NCBI GenBank assembly: GCA_964386635.1
Contig: CAYLRO010000016.1
Coordinates: 1-56,105, forward strand
Direction of reading: 5' to 3'
DNA length: 56,105 bases
DNA from: Sabulitectum sp964386635
Lineage (GTDB): Bacteria > Fermentibacterota > Fermentibacteria > Fermentibacterales > JCC-6
Below, one piece after another: positions 24,594 through 35,900 of this stretch. Position 1 is the stretch's first letter, and every line of letters starts with the position of its first letter. The notes under the pieces were generated by a model, which was not told where the DNA came from, did not search any database, and worked only from the letters and a program-made list of their open reading frames with translations. Position numbers and translations under genes: made by a program.

Positions 24594-25952
24594 GTGGCTA
24601 TTACACCAACCCAGCTTAATTACATCAGAAAACTTCTTGCCCAGAAAGCCAAAGGTCGGGCTGCAGTTGCAATAAGCAAAATACATCATGCAGACATTGC
24701 AGAACTTTTCTCTGTAAATCTGTCTCCTGCAGAGACAAAAATGCTTGTAGACCTTCTGTTCAGCCAGCTCAAAGCTGGTGATGTGCTTGCAGATCTGCCT
24801 GATTCCCTTCTCACTGAAGTACTGGATGAGCTTGACGATAACAGTGTGTCCAGAATTCTGAAACGTCAGGATCCCAATGACGCACTGCAGTTTCTCGCTC
24901 AACTTGAAGAAGACCGCCACGAACCGATACTGAAACTTCTTCCAGACGGTATCAGATATCGCATTGAACAGCTGATGATTTATCCTGAGGACAGCTCGGG
25001 TCAGTACATGGCATCAAGCTATATGTCCATTCAACCTGATCTTACTGCAAACGAAGCTGTGGAGCAGATCAGGAGCCAGAGCGAAGCTGTTGATGTGCCA
25101 TTCTACGTTTATGTTGTGGATGATGACAAAAGGCTTCTCGGTGTTGTTCCTCTGAGAAGACTGGTAACCTGTCCACAGGATACATCCATCCGGGAACTTA
25201 TGGTGGAAGATCCATTCACCGTGGACACTACGGATGACAGAGAAGAAGCTGCAGCCATCGCCAGAAGATATGACATAATGGCAGTTCCGGTGGTAGACGA
25301 AAATCATCATCTCATGGGAGTAATCCCGGGAGATTCCCTGTTTGATGTGATGGAGAAGGAAGCCACCGAGGACATGTACCGGATGGCAGGTCTTTCTGAG
25401 GACGACAGTGTGTTCACTCCGGTCCCCACTGCATTCAAACAGAGATTTCCCTGGATACTGGTGAATCTTGTTACTGCATTTATTGCCTCCACTGTGGTGA
25501 GAGCCTTCGAGGGAACAATCGCTCAGTTCGCCACACTTGCAGCCTTCATGCCTGTTGTTGCCGGAATGGGTGGCAACATAGGCAATCAGTCCCTGGTTGT
25601 GATAACAAGAGCAATCGCCCTGGGTGAACTGGATTTCAGCAGTGCAAGGAAAGCTCTGCTCAAAGAGTCAAGTCTGGGTCTTCTCATGGGACTTGTGGCT
25701 GGGCTGGTTGCAGCAGCAGTAGCATTTTTCACAGCAGGAGCCCCGGCCAGATCAATTCAGCTGGGACTGGTGATATTCGTATCTCTGGTTGCCAACATGG
25801 GCCTTGCAGGGCTGCTGGGAGCTGGAATACCCCTTTCCCTGAGAGCAATGGGCAAAGACCCGGCCCTGGGAAGCAACATACTTCTTACAGCCTGCACGGA
25901 TTCCATAGGCTACCTTCTGCTTCTCGGTCTCGCCATGCTGATCATCACCTGA
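24594..25952 (+). CDS. mgtE: Magnesium transporter MgtE
   Basis: 452 residues. MgtE is a Mg2+-selective channel gated by cytoplasmic Mg2+. Domain order: helical N domain (about 1-125), two CBS domains (about 130-255, with YVYVVDDDKRLLGVVPLRRL and AVPVVDENHHLMGVIPGD), plug helix and five transmembrane helices. The family signature MPVVAGMGGNIGNQSL is present, as is the pore region LLTACTDSIGYLLLL with the Mg2+-binding Asp. GTG start with AAAGG upstream. One base separates its stop from glgB, so the two are co-translated. Confidence 0.94.
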   Translation: MAITPTQLNYIRKLLAQKAKGRAAVAISKIHHADIAELFSVNLSPAETKMLVDLLFSQLKAGDVLADLPDSLLTEVLDELDDNSVSRILKRQDPNDALQFLAQLEEDRHEPILKLLPDGIRYRIEQLMIYPEDSSGQYMASSYMSIQPDLTANEAVEQIRSQSEAVDVPFYVYVVDDDKRLLGVVPLRRLVTCPQDTSIRELMVEDPFTVDTTDDREEAAAIARRYDIMAVPVVDENHHLMGVIPGDSLFDVMEKEATEDMYRMAGLSEDDSVFTPVPTAFKQRFPWILVNLVTAFIASTVVRAFEGTIAQFATLAAFMPVVAGMGGNIGNQSLVVITRAIALGELDFSSARKALLKESSLGLLMGLVAGLVAAAVAFFTAGAPARSIQLGLVIFVSLVANMGLAGLLGAGIPLSLRAMGKDPALGSNILLTACTDSIGYLLLLGLAMLIIT

Positions 25953-25953
25953 A

Positions 25954-28065
25954 ATGACTGGAAAAGAAAAAAACAGAATCATTGAGGGACCATTCTCGGA
26001 TCCTCACTCACTTCTTGGCATGCACAGAACAGGCAGAAGACTTTCGGTACACGCCTTCTGTCCCGGTGCTGAAACAATGTTGCTTATCCACGGCGATCTG
26101 GAAGAAAAGATGACCATGGTTGATCCCAGAGGTCTGTTTCAGTGGAAATCAGAACCTGACAGGGATTTTTTCACATATGAACTGAAGATTACATACCTGG
26201 ATAAAAGCAGCTGGCAGACCAGAGATCCGTACACATTTCTTCCCCAGCTCGGTGAACTTGATCTTTACCTCTTCGGTTCAGGAAAACACCTTCAGCTGCA
26301 CAGAATAATGGGTGCCAGGCTGTGGAAGGCAGACAATGTATCAGGTACCCTTTTCACTGTATGGGCACCAAATGCCCTTGCAGTAAGTGTCACCGGGTCA
26401 TTCAACAACTGGGACAGAAGAAGACATCCCATGCGAGTCCTTGGAAAAAGCGGTGTCTGGGAACTGTTCATCCCGGGTGTTTCAGAGGGAGACATCTATC
26501 GATTCATGATCACCGCTGAAGACGGTTCATTTCTGGAAAAATCAGATCCATATGGAACCTTCTTTGAAAAACGACCGGGGAATGCTTCAATTGTATCAGA
26601 TCCCTTCTCATTCAACTGGACAGATACAGAATGGATGGAAGCAAAGCCGAAAAGAGATCCTTTTACTGAACCCATGTCCATCTACGAGCTTCACTGTCCC
26701 TCATGGACCAGGAAAACTGATGACTTCTTCAACTGGACCAACCTTACGGAATGGCTTGTTCCATACGTTAAACAGGAGGGTTTCACACACATCGAACTCC
26801 TTCCTGTGATGGAGCATCCTTTAGATGACTCGTGGGGGTATCAGGTTACAGGGTTTCTTGCTCCTACAAGCAGAATGGGTTCTCCTGAAGAGTTCTGCAG
26901 TTTTGTGAATGCGTGTCACAATGCAGGTGTTGGAGTTTTGCTTGACTGGCCCCCCGCCCACTTCCCTTCAGATTCATGGGCTCTTGCCAGGTTTGACGGC
27001 ACCTGTCTGTATGAACATGAAGACCCCAGAAAGGGATACCACCCTGACTGGAACACTCTGATATTCAATTATGGCAGAAACGAGATAAGGAATTTCCTCT
27101 TTGCAAGCGCGCTTCAGTGGGTGGACACATACCATGCTGACGGCATCAGAGTAGACGCCGTGGCATCAATGCTCTACCTCGACTATTCCAGGAAAAATGG
27201 TGAATGGCTTCCAAATCAGTACGGTGGCAGGGAAAACATTGAAGCCGTTTCTTTTCTGAAAGAGTTGAATCACTATGTGGGAACTGAGCATCCGGGAACG
27301 GTAATGATCGCAGAAGAAAGTACCGACTGGCCCGGTGTAACTGCCCCTTCTGCAAACGGAGGTCTTGGTTTCCATTTCAAATGGAACATGGGGTGGATGA
27401 ATGACACCCTTGAATTCTTCAGCAGTGATCCTGTTTACAGAAAACACCTTCTGAACAAAATCACTTTCAGTGCAGTATACGCATGGAGCGAAAACTACAT
27501 TCTGCCTCTCTCTCACGACGAAGTTGTTCATGGTAAAGGCTCTCTTATTGGCAAAATGCCAGGGAACAGAGAAGCGAATCTGAGGCTTCTTCTTGCATTC
27601 CAGTGGTTCTTTCCGGGAAAGCAGCTTCTCTTCATGGGGGGAGAAAGAGCTCTTCCAGATGAATGGAACCACAAGGCGCCATTGCCGGAAGGCAGTGACC
27701 GTATGAAGGAATTTATTGCCAGTCTTAACAGATTCACAGGGTCAAATCCCCAGTTTCACCAGAGAGACTGCAGGCCTGACGGTTTCAAATGGGTTGATTT
27801 CTCCGATACAGATTCAACCGTTGTCTCTTTCCTGAGATTTGCTGAAAACTCTCCGCCAATGCTCTGCATTTTCAACATGACCCCGGTTCAGCGGGGAAAC
27901 TACAGAATTGGTGTGCCCTGTGCAGGTAAGTGGAAGACCCTGTTCAGCACGGACTTCCCCTGTGAGAAACTCACCGCGGCGGAACAGATACACTGTCACG
28001 GCTTCGAACAATCCATAACTGTTAACCTTTCGTCCCTGTGCTGTTCGGTTCTCTCTCCTGTTTGA
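25954..28065 (+). CDS. glgB: 1,4-alpha-glucan branching enzyme (GH13)
   Basis: 703 residues. GlgB cuts alpha-1,4 glucan and rejoins it as an alpha-1,6 branch in glycogen synthesis. N-terminal carbohydrate module (DPHSLLGMH), CBM48 (FTVWAPNALAVSVTGSF), then the GH13 barrel with D401 in DGIRVDAVASML, E454 in MIAEESTDW and D522 in LSHDEVVHGKG. These are all four residues earlier than in the E. coli enzyme. LDWPPAHFPSD and FMGGERALPDEW are also typical. No other glycogen gene is in the window. It follows mgtE by one base. Confidence 0.93.
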   Translation: MTGKEKNRIIEGPFSDPHSLLGMHRTGRRLSVHAFCPGAETMLLIHGDLEEKMTMVDPRGLFQWKSEPDRDFFTYELKITYLDKSSWQTRDPYTFLPQLGELDLYLFGSGKHLQLHRIMGARLWKADNVSGTLFTVWAPNALAVSVTGSFNNWDRRRHPMRVLGKSGVWELFIPGVSEGDIYRFMITAEDGSFLEKSDPYGTFFEKRPGNASIVSDPFSFNWTDTEWMEAKPKRDPFTEPMSIYELHCPSWTRKTDDFFNWTNLTEWLVPYVKQEGFTHIELLPVMEHPLDDSWGYQVTGFLAPTSRMGSPEEFCSFVNACHNAGVGVLLDWPPAHFPSDSWALARFDGTCLYEHEDPRKGYHPDWNTLIFNYGRNEIRNFLFASALQWVDTYHADGIRVDAVASMLYLDYSRKNGEWLPNQYGGRENIEAVSFLKELNHYVGTEHPGTVMIAEESTDWPGVTAPSANGGLGFHFKWNMGWMNDTLEFFSSDPVYRKHLLNKITFSAVYAWSENYILPLSHDEVVHGKGSLIGKMPGNREANLRLLLAFQWFFPGKQLLFMGGERALPDEWNHKAPLPEGSDRMKEFIASLNRFTGSNPQFHQRDCRPDGFKWVDFSDTDSTVVSFLRFAENSPPMLCIFNMTPVQRGNYRIGVPCAGKWKTLFSTDFPCEKLTAAEQIHCHGFEQSITVNLSSLCCSVLSPV

Positions 28066-28104
28066 GGAAACCTTTTCTTATACTCCTTGATGCAGGGAGG
28101 AAAT

Positions 28105-28521
28105 ATGAGATCACACAGAAAATATCTCTGGTTCAATACATCAGGAAGGGTGGAATTCATCAATATTACACCTGATGTGGAAGAAGAGCTGTCAAAAAGT
28201 GGTATACAGGAAGGGCTCTGTCTGGTGAATGCCATGCACATCACTGCCAGCGTGTTCATAAATGATGACGAACCGGGACTTCACAGCGATTACAGAAAGT
28301 GGCTGGAGGAACTGGCTCCTCATGACCCGTCCAGGTACCGGCACAACCTTACCGGGGAAGACAACGGCGACGCACACCACAAGAGACAGATAATGGGCAG
28401 AGAGGTTGTTGTGGCAGTCACGGAGGGAAAGCTTGATATGGGCCCGTGGGAGCAGATCTTCTACGGTGAATTCGATGGCCGGAGAAGAAAAAGGGTATTG
28501 GTCAAGATCATAGGAGAGTGA
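28105..28521 (+). CDS. YjbQ-family protein (UPF0047, secondary thiamine-phosphate synthase type)
   Basis: 138 residues from the ATG at 28105, with GGGAGG five bases upstream; an earlier in-frame start at 28087 has none. Family features: GLCLVNAMHITASVFIND, the metal-site region YRHNLTGEDNGDAHHKRQIMG and WEQIFYGEFDGRRRKRVLV. YjbQ proteins show weak thiamine-phosphate synthase activity, though the physiological role is uncertain. thiC is elsewhere in the window but not linked. It starts 39 bases after glgB. Confidence 0.9.
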   Translation: MRSHRKYLWFNTSGRVEFINITPDVEEELSKSGIQEGLCLVNAMHITASVFINDDEPGLHSDYRKWLEELAPHDPSRYRHNLTGEDNGDAHHKRQIMGREVVVAVTEGKLDMGPWEQIFYGEFDGRRRKRVLVKIIGE

Positions 28522-28529
28522 GGTAAAAA

Positions 28530-29264
28530 ATGCGTTACTTACTTGCGGCAGCAGGACTGCTGCTTCTACTGGGAGCAGGCTGCAACGGTGAAACTTCAGG
28601 AGGAATCCCCCCTCAGTATCAGCCCTATCCCCCTTCAATCAGCGTAAACGGCGTGGGAACCGCAACAGGCATAGCCGATATGGCTGTTATCAATTTCAGC
28701 ATCAATGTTTCAGACAAGGATCCAGGTGATGCTGTTAATGATGCAGCAGAACTTGCTGAAGGCGCCATAAGCGCTGCAGCTGATCTGGGAATAAGTGAAG
28801 ACGACATCGAGACAGTCGGCTACAACATCTACATGGAAGAAGAATACGACTACAACACCTACGAATACACAGGAGAGAACATCTACCATCTCACTCACTC
28901 CTTCGCTGTAAAGGTTCGGGAAATAGACCTTGCTGGAGATGTTCTCGGGGCTCTGGTGGAAGGCGGAGCAACTTCTGTTGCTGGAATCAGTTTCACTGTA
29001 AGCAACCATGACGAACTGGTTGCAGAAGCCCGTGAAGCGGCGCTTGTTAATGCCAGGGAGACTGCAGAGCAGCTTGCAGATGGCCTTGATGTATCACTTG
29101 GAGACCCTGTAAGCGTAAGTGAATGGGTCGACTATTACAATAACTATGGTCTTTACAACAGTTACGATTCATACTACGGAGACTACTACTACGACTCTCC
29201 CCCTGTATCTCCCGGTAACACCAGTGTAACAATGAACGTCTCCGTCTCCTACGCGATCGATTAG
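28530..29264 (+). CDS. SIMPL-domain (DUF541) lipoprotein
   Basis: 244 residues with a lipobox (LLLLGAGCNG), so lipid-anchored. The SIMPL/DUF541 pattern is present: ISVNGVGTATGIADMAVINF, repeated DD.ETVGY and a VNARETAEQLADGLDV stretch. A Tyr-rich loop (about residues 206-224) precedes the last strands. Members are periplasmic or surface proteins of unclear function, linked to oxidative stress in one case. The gene follows the YjbQ-like gene by eight bases. Confidence 0.87.
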   Translation: MRYLLAAAGLLLLLGAGCNGETSGGIPPQYQPYPPSISVNGVGTATGIADMAVINFSINVSDKDPGDAVNDAAELAEGAISAAADLGISEDDIETVGYNIYMEEEYDYNTYEYTGENIYHLTHSFAVKVREIDLAGDVLGALVEGGATSVAGISFTVSNHDELVAEAREAALVNARETAEQLADGLDVSLGDPVSVSEWVDYYNNYGLYNSYDSYYGDYYYDSPPVSPGNTSVTMNVSVSYAID

Positions 29265-29267
29265 AAC

Positions 29268-29570
29268 TTGACTGCAATACTTCTTATCCTGGCGGGGTTT
29301 TACATCTGTGAAGCCCCGCCTGCAGACATGGACATGGCAATTGACCTGCTTCGAACTGCCATGACAGAGGCAGAGCCTCAGGCACTGGGCATGTTCTTTG
29401 CGGAAATCGGCCTGGAAGCCTCCCCTGACGAGGTTCTGCTCTGGACAGACATGGACTTCTATGACCTGATCATGGATTTCGCTCCTGCGGCACCGGATAC
29501 AGCCCCTCCGGACTCCCTTCTTCCACTTGTGGAATCACTTCCTGTTGAACTCCTTGAAAAAAACAACTAA
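29268..29570 (+). CDS. Small exported protein, unknown
   Basis: 100 residues. TTG start three bases after the SIMPL gene stop, without a clear ribosome-binding site. A short hydrophobic N-terminus (MTAILLILAGFYICEAPP) looks like a signal peptide. The rest is acidic and helical (MDMAIDLLRTAMTEAEPQAL), with a Pro/Ala-rich stretch near residue 75. No recognised domain. Close spacing puts it in the same operon. Confidence 0.5.
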   Translation: MTAILLILAGFYICEAPPADMDMAIDLLRTAMTEAEPQALGMFFAEIGLEASPDEVLLWTDMDFYDLIMDFAPAAPDTAPPDSLLPLVESLPVELLEKNN

Positions 29571-29589
29571 GAGGAGGTAACTATGAGAT

Positions 29590-32500
29590 ATGGAAGCCAT
29601 TTTAATATCAACAGCCATCCTGACAGGTTCACTGGTTATCACGGAGGTATGCTCCAATCCTCCTGACGAAACCGCAGGAGAGTTCATTGAATTCCATAAC
29701 GACTCAACCGAACAGGTAGACATCACAGGATTCTCCATAACTGACGGCGATGCTCTTGACGAACTCCTTCCATGGGCTGGAACCTTTCCTCAGGCAGAAG
29801 TTCAGACAGGAACATCTGTCATTCCCCCAGGGGGATATGCAGTACTCCTGGAAGAAGGTTACATCAATGATCCCTGGCTGAATTTCCAGACAGGAACGGT
29901 AATTCTAACAACCGGAGATCAGTCCATCTGCAATGGTCTCGCTGCATCATCAGACCCTCTCACCCTCTACAACCAGACCGGTACAACAATGTCCAGCGTA
30001 ATCTCCACTTTCGGAACACCATTCCCCTCTGACAACTGGCAGGACCGGGATGATGACCAGCTTGACTCCATCCCCTTTGATCCAGGTGAAGGCTTTACCC
30101 TTTACCGCTACCCTCTGAACGTTCCAGACAGTGAAGCAGCCTGGTACACCGCAGAGCCCACACCAGGAAGCCCTCCAGATGCCCCGTCTGACACCTTCCT
30201 CATCACTGTAGACTCTCTCCTGCTCAGCGAAGACAATCCACAGCCTGGTTCAGCCATATTCCTCACAGCAGTGATATCCTGCTGGGGTACAGTATCTCCC
30301 GATTCAGGCAGCGTAACTCTCTACCTTGATTCTAACGGCGACTCAATCCCGAACCCGGGGGAGGTCCTTCTGTCCATCCCTGCACAGGAACTTCAACCAG
30401 GACGAACAGACACACTTGTGGCCTTTTTCACCGCCCCTGAACAGGGTTGTTATCCTGCGGCATGCTCAGCGCCAGAATGCCATGAGAGAATTCATTTCAC
30501 AACAGGCGGAGGCATTAATCCCCACATAACAGAGGTCATGGCCAATCCGATCATAGAGGATCAGGAGGAATACATCGAGATCTACTACCCCGGCCCGGGA
30601 GTTTTCCCCCTTGACGGGTGCTCTTTCACAGACGGAGACGCTGTTGATCAGATCACTTCTTTCCAGAATGGAGGCTACATACTCCCTGAACAGACTGCAC
30701 TGATCATTGACCCGGAATACAACGGAACACTGGCAATCCCCGGTAACACCCCGCTCTTCATCCCGCAGAACACCACTCTGGGAAACGGCCTTACCACAGA
30801 CGACCCTGTCCTTCTCTACAACGGCAGTGAACCGTCTCTTGAAGTCCTGCTCTCAACTGCAGGCTCACCGCTTCTCAATGACGATCCCCTGCTCTGCGAT
30901 GACAACGGAACAGATTCCATTCCCTTCGATCCAGGTGACGGATTCTCAATGGAAAAAATAATCCCGGAGGGTCCTGATCAGCAGTTCAACTGGGTCACAT
31001 CACAGCCCGGGGGAACTCCTGGTACCATCCCGGATATCCAGGGATGGACAGACCTTGCCACAGATTCCATCACACACAGCAATGTGTTCTCGGCGTTCTT
31101 CTCAAACCGCGGGGCAGTTGAAGCTACCGGGCTTGCGTCGATATTTATTGACGGGAACGGTAACCTTCTGCCGGACCCTGAAGAAATTCTCCACCAGAGC
31201 ATCATCACGCTTCAGCCGGGAGAAACCGGTTCCGTTTTCGTACCCTGGTCTCTTCCTGACAGCGGGATATTCACAGCAGCTGCAATCATAGAAAATGAAC
31301 AGGATACCACTGCGTACAACAACAGCAGGCACATTCAACTGCTGCCTGAAAACCCTGCATGGCCTGTGATAACAGAAGTACTCTGCAACCCGTCCAATGA
31401 AGACTGTGACGAGTTCATTGAGCTGTTCTTCCCCGGCCCGGGCCAGGTGGACATTACACAGTTCACCATTACCGACAATGACACCGAAGACGACCTTATC
31501 CCGCAGACAACACAATTCCTCACTCCAGGTGCCTGGGGCCTAATCCTTGATCCTGAATACGAAAATGGATCGCAACCATACGACATCCCGCCTGATACAC
31601 CTGTCTTCCATCCTGGAAACACCACACTTGGAGACGGCCTGTCAGGTACCGACCCTGTCATACTGCTTCACGATTCAGCAGAGGTGTCCACATACGGCAC
31701 ACCGGAAGATGAATCAGACGGGATCCCATTCGATCCAGGCAGCGACCTCAGTGTAGAGAGAATCAGCTCTGAGCTGCCTGACAATGAATCAAACTGGTTC
31801 TCCTCACCTGACGGCCCCACCCCTGGAGAACCTCCACAGGGAATGACTCAGGGAGTGGACTACAAGCTCACAACGCTTTCTGCCGCACCTCCCATGGGTC
31901 AGCAGGATCTTACTGCAGTTGTTACAGCCTTCCTCACCAGTGCAGGAACAGATTCTGTTGTTCAGGGAGAACTCTCCGTGTCCCTCTCTGCAGACGGATC
32001 ACTTCTGGAAACAAGCCAGCCCCAGATCCCGGGGCTTGAAGACACAGTTGCAGTCTGCTTCACCTGGCAGACCTGCATGGAAACCACAGAGCTTGCAGCA
32101 GAAATTCTCTGCCTGCCTGATCAGAACCAGGAGAACAACACTGCTCTTCACATCTGGAACCCGCCGACTTCAATTGTGATCAACGAGATTTTCTACCATG
32201 AACCAGAGTGGCTCGAGCTCTATAACGGAACAGACACAGCAGTGGATCTCTCTTCAGTAACAGTCTCCGACAGGGCAAACACCATTGATCTCCCTGAGTA
32301 CATCCTTCCCCCTGAGTGTTATGCAGTAATAACAGAGAACGAAAGCGACTTCACCCAGATATGGGGAAATACACCGTGCGATGTTCTGGTGCCTGATAAC
32401 TGGGTCAGCCTGAACAACTCAGGCGACAGCCTGCTTCTGCATGCGAACAGCATACCTTCAGACATGGTACCCTACACATCGCAGTGGGGCGGTAACACCA

Positions 32501-32907
32501 CGAACACCCTGGAACGCAGATCAACAGAGGTAATGGGCTTTCTGGAGGAAAACTGGGGCACATCAGTAACAGCAGGAACCCCTGGAACCGAAAACAGCAT
32601 CGGTGAAACCTCACAGGGTGAATTCATGGAGCTTTCCCCTGTGGTGTTCAATCCTCCGGAAACTCCACTTCACATCCAGATCAATCTTCCAATGCAGGCA
32701 TGCAATGTAACAGTAAAAGTATACGACGTAAGGGGAATGGAGCTGGAAAAGCTCTATGATGGTATTGTACCCGGGGAAACACTCATTCTTCAATGGACAG
32801 GCCAGGATCTTCCCATTGGGCGGTACATAATCCATGCAGAGGCAAACTGCTCGGGAGAAGTAATCACTGATGCAGCAGTTGTTGTTCTTGCAAGGCCACT
32901 GGGTTAA
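29590..32907 (+). CDS. Large secreted protein with lamin-tail-domain and CARDB-like repeats and a FlgD-like C-terminus
   Basis: 1105 residues. Four lamin-tail-domain-like units are visible, opening LVITEVCSNPP, HITEVMANPI, VITEVLCNPS and IVINEIFYHEP, each with an E-[FY/W]-[IL]-E strand. CARDB-like modules lie between them (for example SGSVTLYLDSNGDSIPNPGE). The last ~85 residues (VTVKVYDVRGMELEKLYD to VVVLARPLG) are a FlgD/type IX-like sorting domain. It is probably exported and surface-attached or released. The N-terminus is odd: the ribosome-binding site fits an ATG at 29583 in another frame better than this one, and the first residues lack a basic n-region. Confidence 0.8.
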   Translation: MEAILISTAILTGSLVITEVCSNPPDETAGEFIEFHNDSTEQVDITGFSITDGDALDELLPWAGTFPQAEVQTGTSVIPPGGYAVLLEEGYINDPWLNFQTGTVILTTGDQSICNGLAASSDPLTLYNQTGTTMSSVISTFGTPFPSDNWQDRDDDQLDSIPFDPGEGFTLYRYPLNVPDSEAAWYTAEPTPGSPPDAPSDTFLITVDSLLLSEDNPQPGSAIFLTAVISCWGTVSPDSGSVTLYLDSNGDSIPNPGEVLLSIPAQELQPGRTDTLVAFFTAPEQGCYPAACSAPECHERIHFTTGGGINPHITEVMANPIIEDQEEYIEIYYPGPGVFPLDGCSFTDGDAVDQITSFQNGGYILPEQTALIIDPEYNGTLAIPGNTPLFIPQNTTLGNGLTTDDPVLLYNGSEPSLEVLLSTAGSPLLNDDPLLCDDNGTDSIPFDPGDGFSMEKIIPEGPDQQFNWVTSQPGGTPGTIPDIQGWTDLATDSITHSNVFSAFFSNRGAVEATGLASIFIDGNGNLLPDPEEILHQSIITLQPGETGSVFVPWSLPDSGIFTAAAIIENEQDTTAYNNSRHIQLLPENPAWPVITEVLCNPSNEDCDEFIELFFPGPGQVDITQFTITDNDTEDDLIPQTTQFLTPGAWGLILDPEYENGSQPYDIPPDTPVFHPGNTTLGDGLSGTDPVILLHDSAEVSTYGTPEDESDGIPFDPGSDLSVERISSELPDNESNWFSSPDGPTPGEPPQGMTQGVDYKLTTLSAAPPMGQQDLTAVVTAFLTSAGTDSVVQGELSVSLSADGSLLETSQPQIPGLEDTVAVCFTWQTCMETTELAAEILCLPDQNQENNTALHIWNPPTSIVINEIFYHEPEWLELYNGTDTAVDLSSVTVSDRANTIDLPEYILPPECYAVITENESDFTQIWGNTPCDVLVPDNWVSLNNSGDSLLLHANSIPSDMVPYTSQWGGNTTNTLERRSTEVMGFLEENWGTSVTAGTPGTENSIGETSQGEFMELSPVVFNPPETPLHIQINLPMQACNVTVKVYDVRGMELEKLYDGIVPGETLILQWTGQDLPIGRYIIHAEANCSGEVITDAAVVVLARPLG

Positions 32908-32930
32908 AACGAACGATACCGTTCTACAGA

Positions 32931-35900
32931 TCAGGCATGTGCTTGTTCAAGCATCTCTGCAAGTTCCGATATCATGAACGGCTTACAGATACTTGCAGTA
33001 AAACCGTATTCCTCAGGGTTTGCCATGATCGGGCTCTGCGAATAACCACTGGCTACAAAAACGGGGATGTCAGGGAAGATTTTCCTGATTTCCCTGATTG
33101 CTTCTTCCCCGCCCATACCACCTGGTACTGTCAAATCAAACATCATCCCGGTAAATTTCCGGTCTGCTTCACTCTCTTCCCTGATGAACTCCAGTGCATC
33201 TTTTCCATTCTCAAACAGAACAACTGTGTAGCCGAATGATTCAAGAGCTCTTTTGAAAACCCCACGAATGGCTTTTTCATCATCCATAACCAGAAAAACA
33301 CCGCTGCCTTTGTGTCCTTCTCCAGAGGCTCTCTTCACTGCAGGTTCAGATTCCGGTGATGCCGGCAGGTAGAGATGAAATACACTTCCCTTTCCAGACT
33401 GGGATTCAACATCAATACAACCGCCATGCCGATTGATTATTGAGTAGCATGTTGAAAGTCCGAGCCCGTGTCCTTTTGGTTTTGTGGTGTAGTACGGATC
33501 GAATATGTGAGGCAGGAATTCCTTCGGTATTCCTACACCATGGTCCTTCACCGACAGCTTCACATACTTCCCCGCAGGTAGAGACGGGTGTTCTCCCCTG
33601 GACAGGGAAACATTAGAGGCGGAAAACTCAATCAGACCACCCTTCGGCATCGCCTGCTGGGCATTAATTGTCAGGTTGTCAATCACCTGACCAATCTGGT
33701 TCTTATCAAAATCGCATACCCACAGATTTTCCTGGATCTGGAAACTGCTTGAAACCGATGAACCGCTCAATGCGAAATTTGCAGTATTCTGAACAAAGGG
33801 AAACAGGTTCTCCACCCTTTTTATCGGGGCTCCACCCTTTGCAAAGGTGAGTAACTGCTGGGTGAGTGCACGGGCTCTTTCGATGTTGCGCAGTGATTCG
33901 GTGAGATAGGATGACACCTGCATTTCAACAGTTTCTCCCAGTGCCAGCTCGATGTAACCGAAGACACCTCCCAGAATGTTATTGAAGTCGTGTGCTATGC
34001 CTCCTGCTATTACTCCAAGGGATTCCAGTTTCTGTGCTCTTCTCATGGAACTGTCATGTCTGTATTTTTCAGTCATATCCCTGAATACAAGAACAACTCC
34101 AATAGTTTTACTGCTGCTGTCCCGGATAGGGGCCCCGCTATCAGCTATTGCCCTTTTTCTGCCGTCTTTCGCTATCAGGCAGGTGTGATTTTCCAGTTCC
34201 ACAACTTCACCGGTGGCAAGCACTTTTTCAACGGGATTTGTACACTGGAGCCCGGTGTTTTCATTGATTATCCTGAACACTTCAAGCAGTGGCTGGCCTG
34301 AAGCCTCGCTGGATTCCCAGCCTGTCAGTGCTTCTGCTGCTTTGTTAAGCATGGTAATGTTCCCGTTAACATCTGTTGTAATCACACCGTCACCTATGCT
34401 CCGGAGAGTTACTGCAAGGCGCTCTTTTTCAGCAGCCAGTTCAAGTTCAGCAGTCTTCCGCTTTGTAATATCCAGACAGGTTCCGAACAATATGAACGCT
34501 TTGCTGCCACGGTATTCGATCCGGGCATTGGTAAGAACATGGATAACCTGTCCGTCCCTGCAAACAAGCCGATACTCTTTAGGATCTAAGAATTCCTTCC
34601 CGGAGGCCATTCCTTCAGAAAACCACTCGTTCACCATTGCCCGGTCTTCCGGATGATGGATTTCAGAGTTGATTCTGCTGTAATCAATGGATTCCATCTT
34701 ATCATATTTCAATAGATCATGCATTCCATCTGACCATTTAACTGAACCGGACTCTATCTCCCATGTAAAGTCACCAATACCAGCAACAATCTGGGCCATT
34801 TTCAGTTTCGACTCGCTTCTTCTGAGGGTCTCCTCCATTTCCTCCTGTTCAGTGATGTCCAGAACAGCAGACTGGTATCCCAACACATTCTCAGATTTAT
34901 CAAGAACAACTGTTGCCAGACCATGAGCAGTGAATATTGAACCGTCTTTTCTCTTTGCCGTGTAATTTCCCTCCCACTGTCCCAGACTGTTCAATGCATT
35001 GGTAATTTTCAATGCTTTCTTTGAATTCTGCATGAAATCAGAAATAGGCCTTCCCAGCACCTCTTCCATTTTCTCATAGCCCCAGAGCCTCAGGAATGCG
35101 GAATTTGCTTTAGTGATCGTTCCATCAACACCTGAAATGCTGTTGGCTGTAATTGAGGCTTCAAAAACAAGATTTGTCAGGAGAAGAGCTTTTTCCGCCA
35201 TGTATTTATCAGTGATATCAATATGTTGTATTACTGCATTGGTTAAGCCTCCGGATGGTTCTTTGATCGGGAAAATTGTTGTATCAAGAATTCGGTTAAC
35301 CGTTCTCTGCAGCGGCAACCCCGTCAACTGTGAAGAGTCATAGTGAAGAATGAACCTGACTGATTCACCCTGTTCGTAAACCTTCTTCACCAGAGGCAAA
35401 ACATCCTGTTCAATCAAGATGCTGTCTTCAAGAATATTATACTTTCCAACAACTTCTTCCTCAGTAATCTGCAATAACTCCCGGCAGGCTCTGTTCAAGC
35501 GGAGAAGAACTCCTTTGGAATCGGATATCCATATTGAGAACGGACTCTGTTCAATAATGTCATTAAGAAATGATTCATTCTTCCGCAGAGCTTCATTGGC
35601 CTTTCTGGAATAAGCCTGTTTCTGATGACGCCATATCAGACCTATAACCAGAATTGCCACGACAATAAGTAGACAGATGGTCAGTGTAATTATCCACGCC
35701 TGCTGGCGTAGCGGCGCGTAAATCTCTTTCTGGTCAACTTTGGCAACCATGTACCATGGGGTACCTGGAACCCTGCTTATGGCACCTAGAACAGGAATAC
35801 CCCTGTAGTCAATACCTTCAACAACACCTTCAATGCCCTCTGCAGCCATGGTTGCCGGGTATTGGAGATTGTCATCTATGGGCAGGCGCATCTGCAATGC

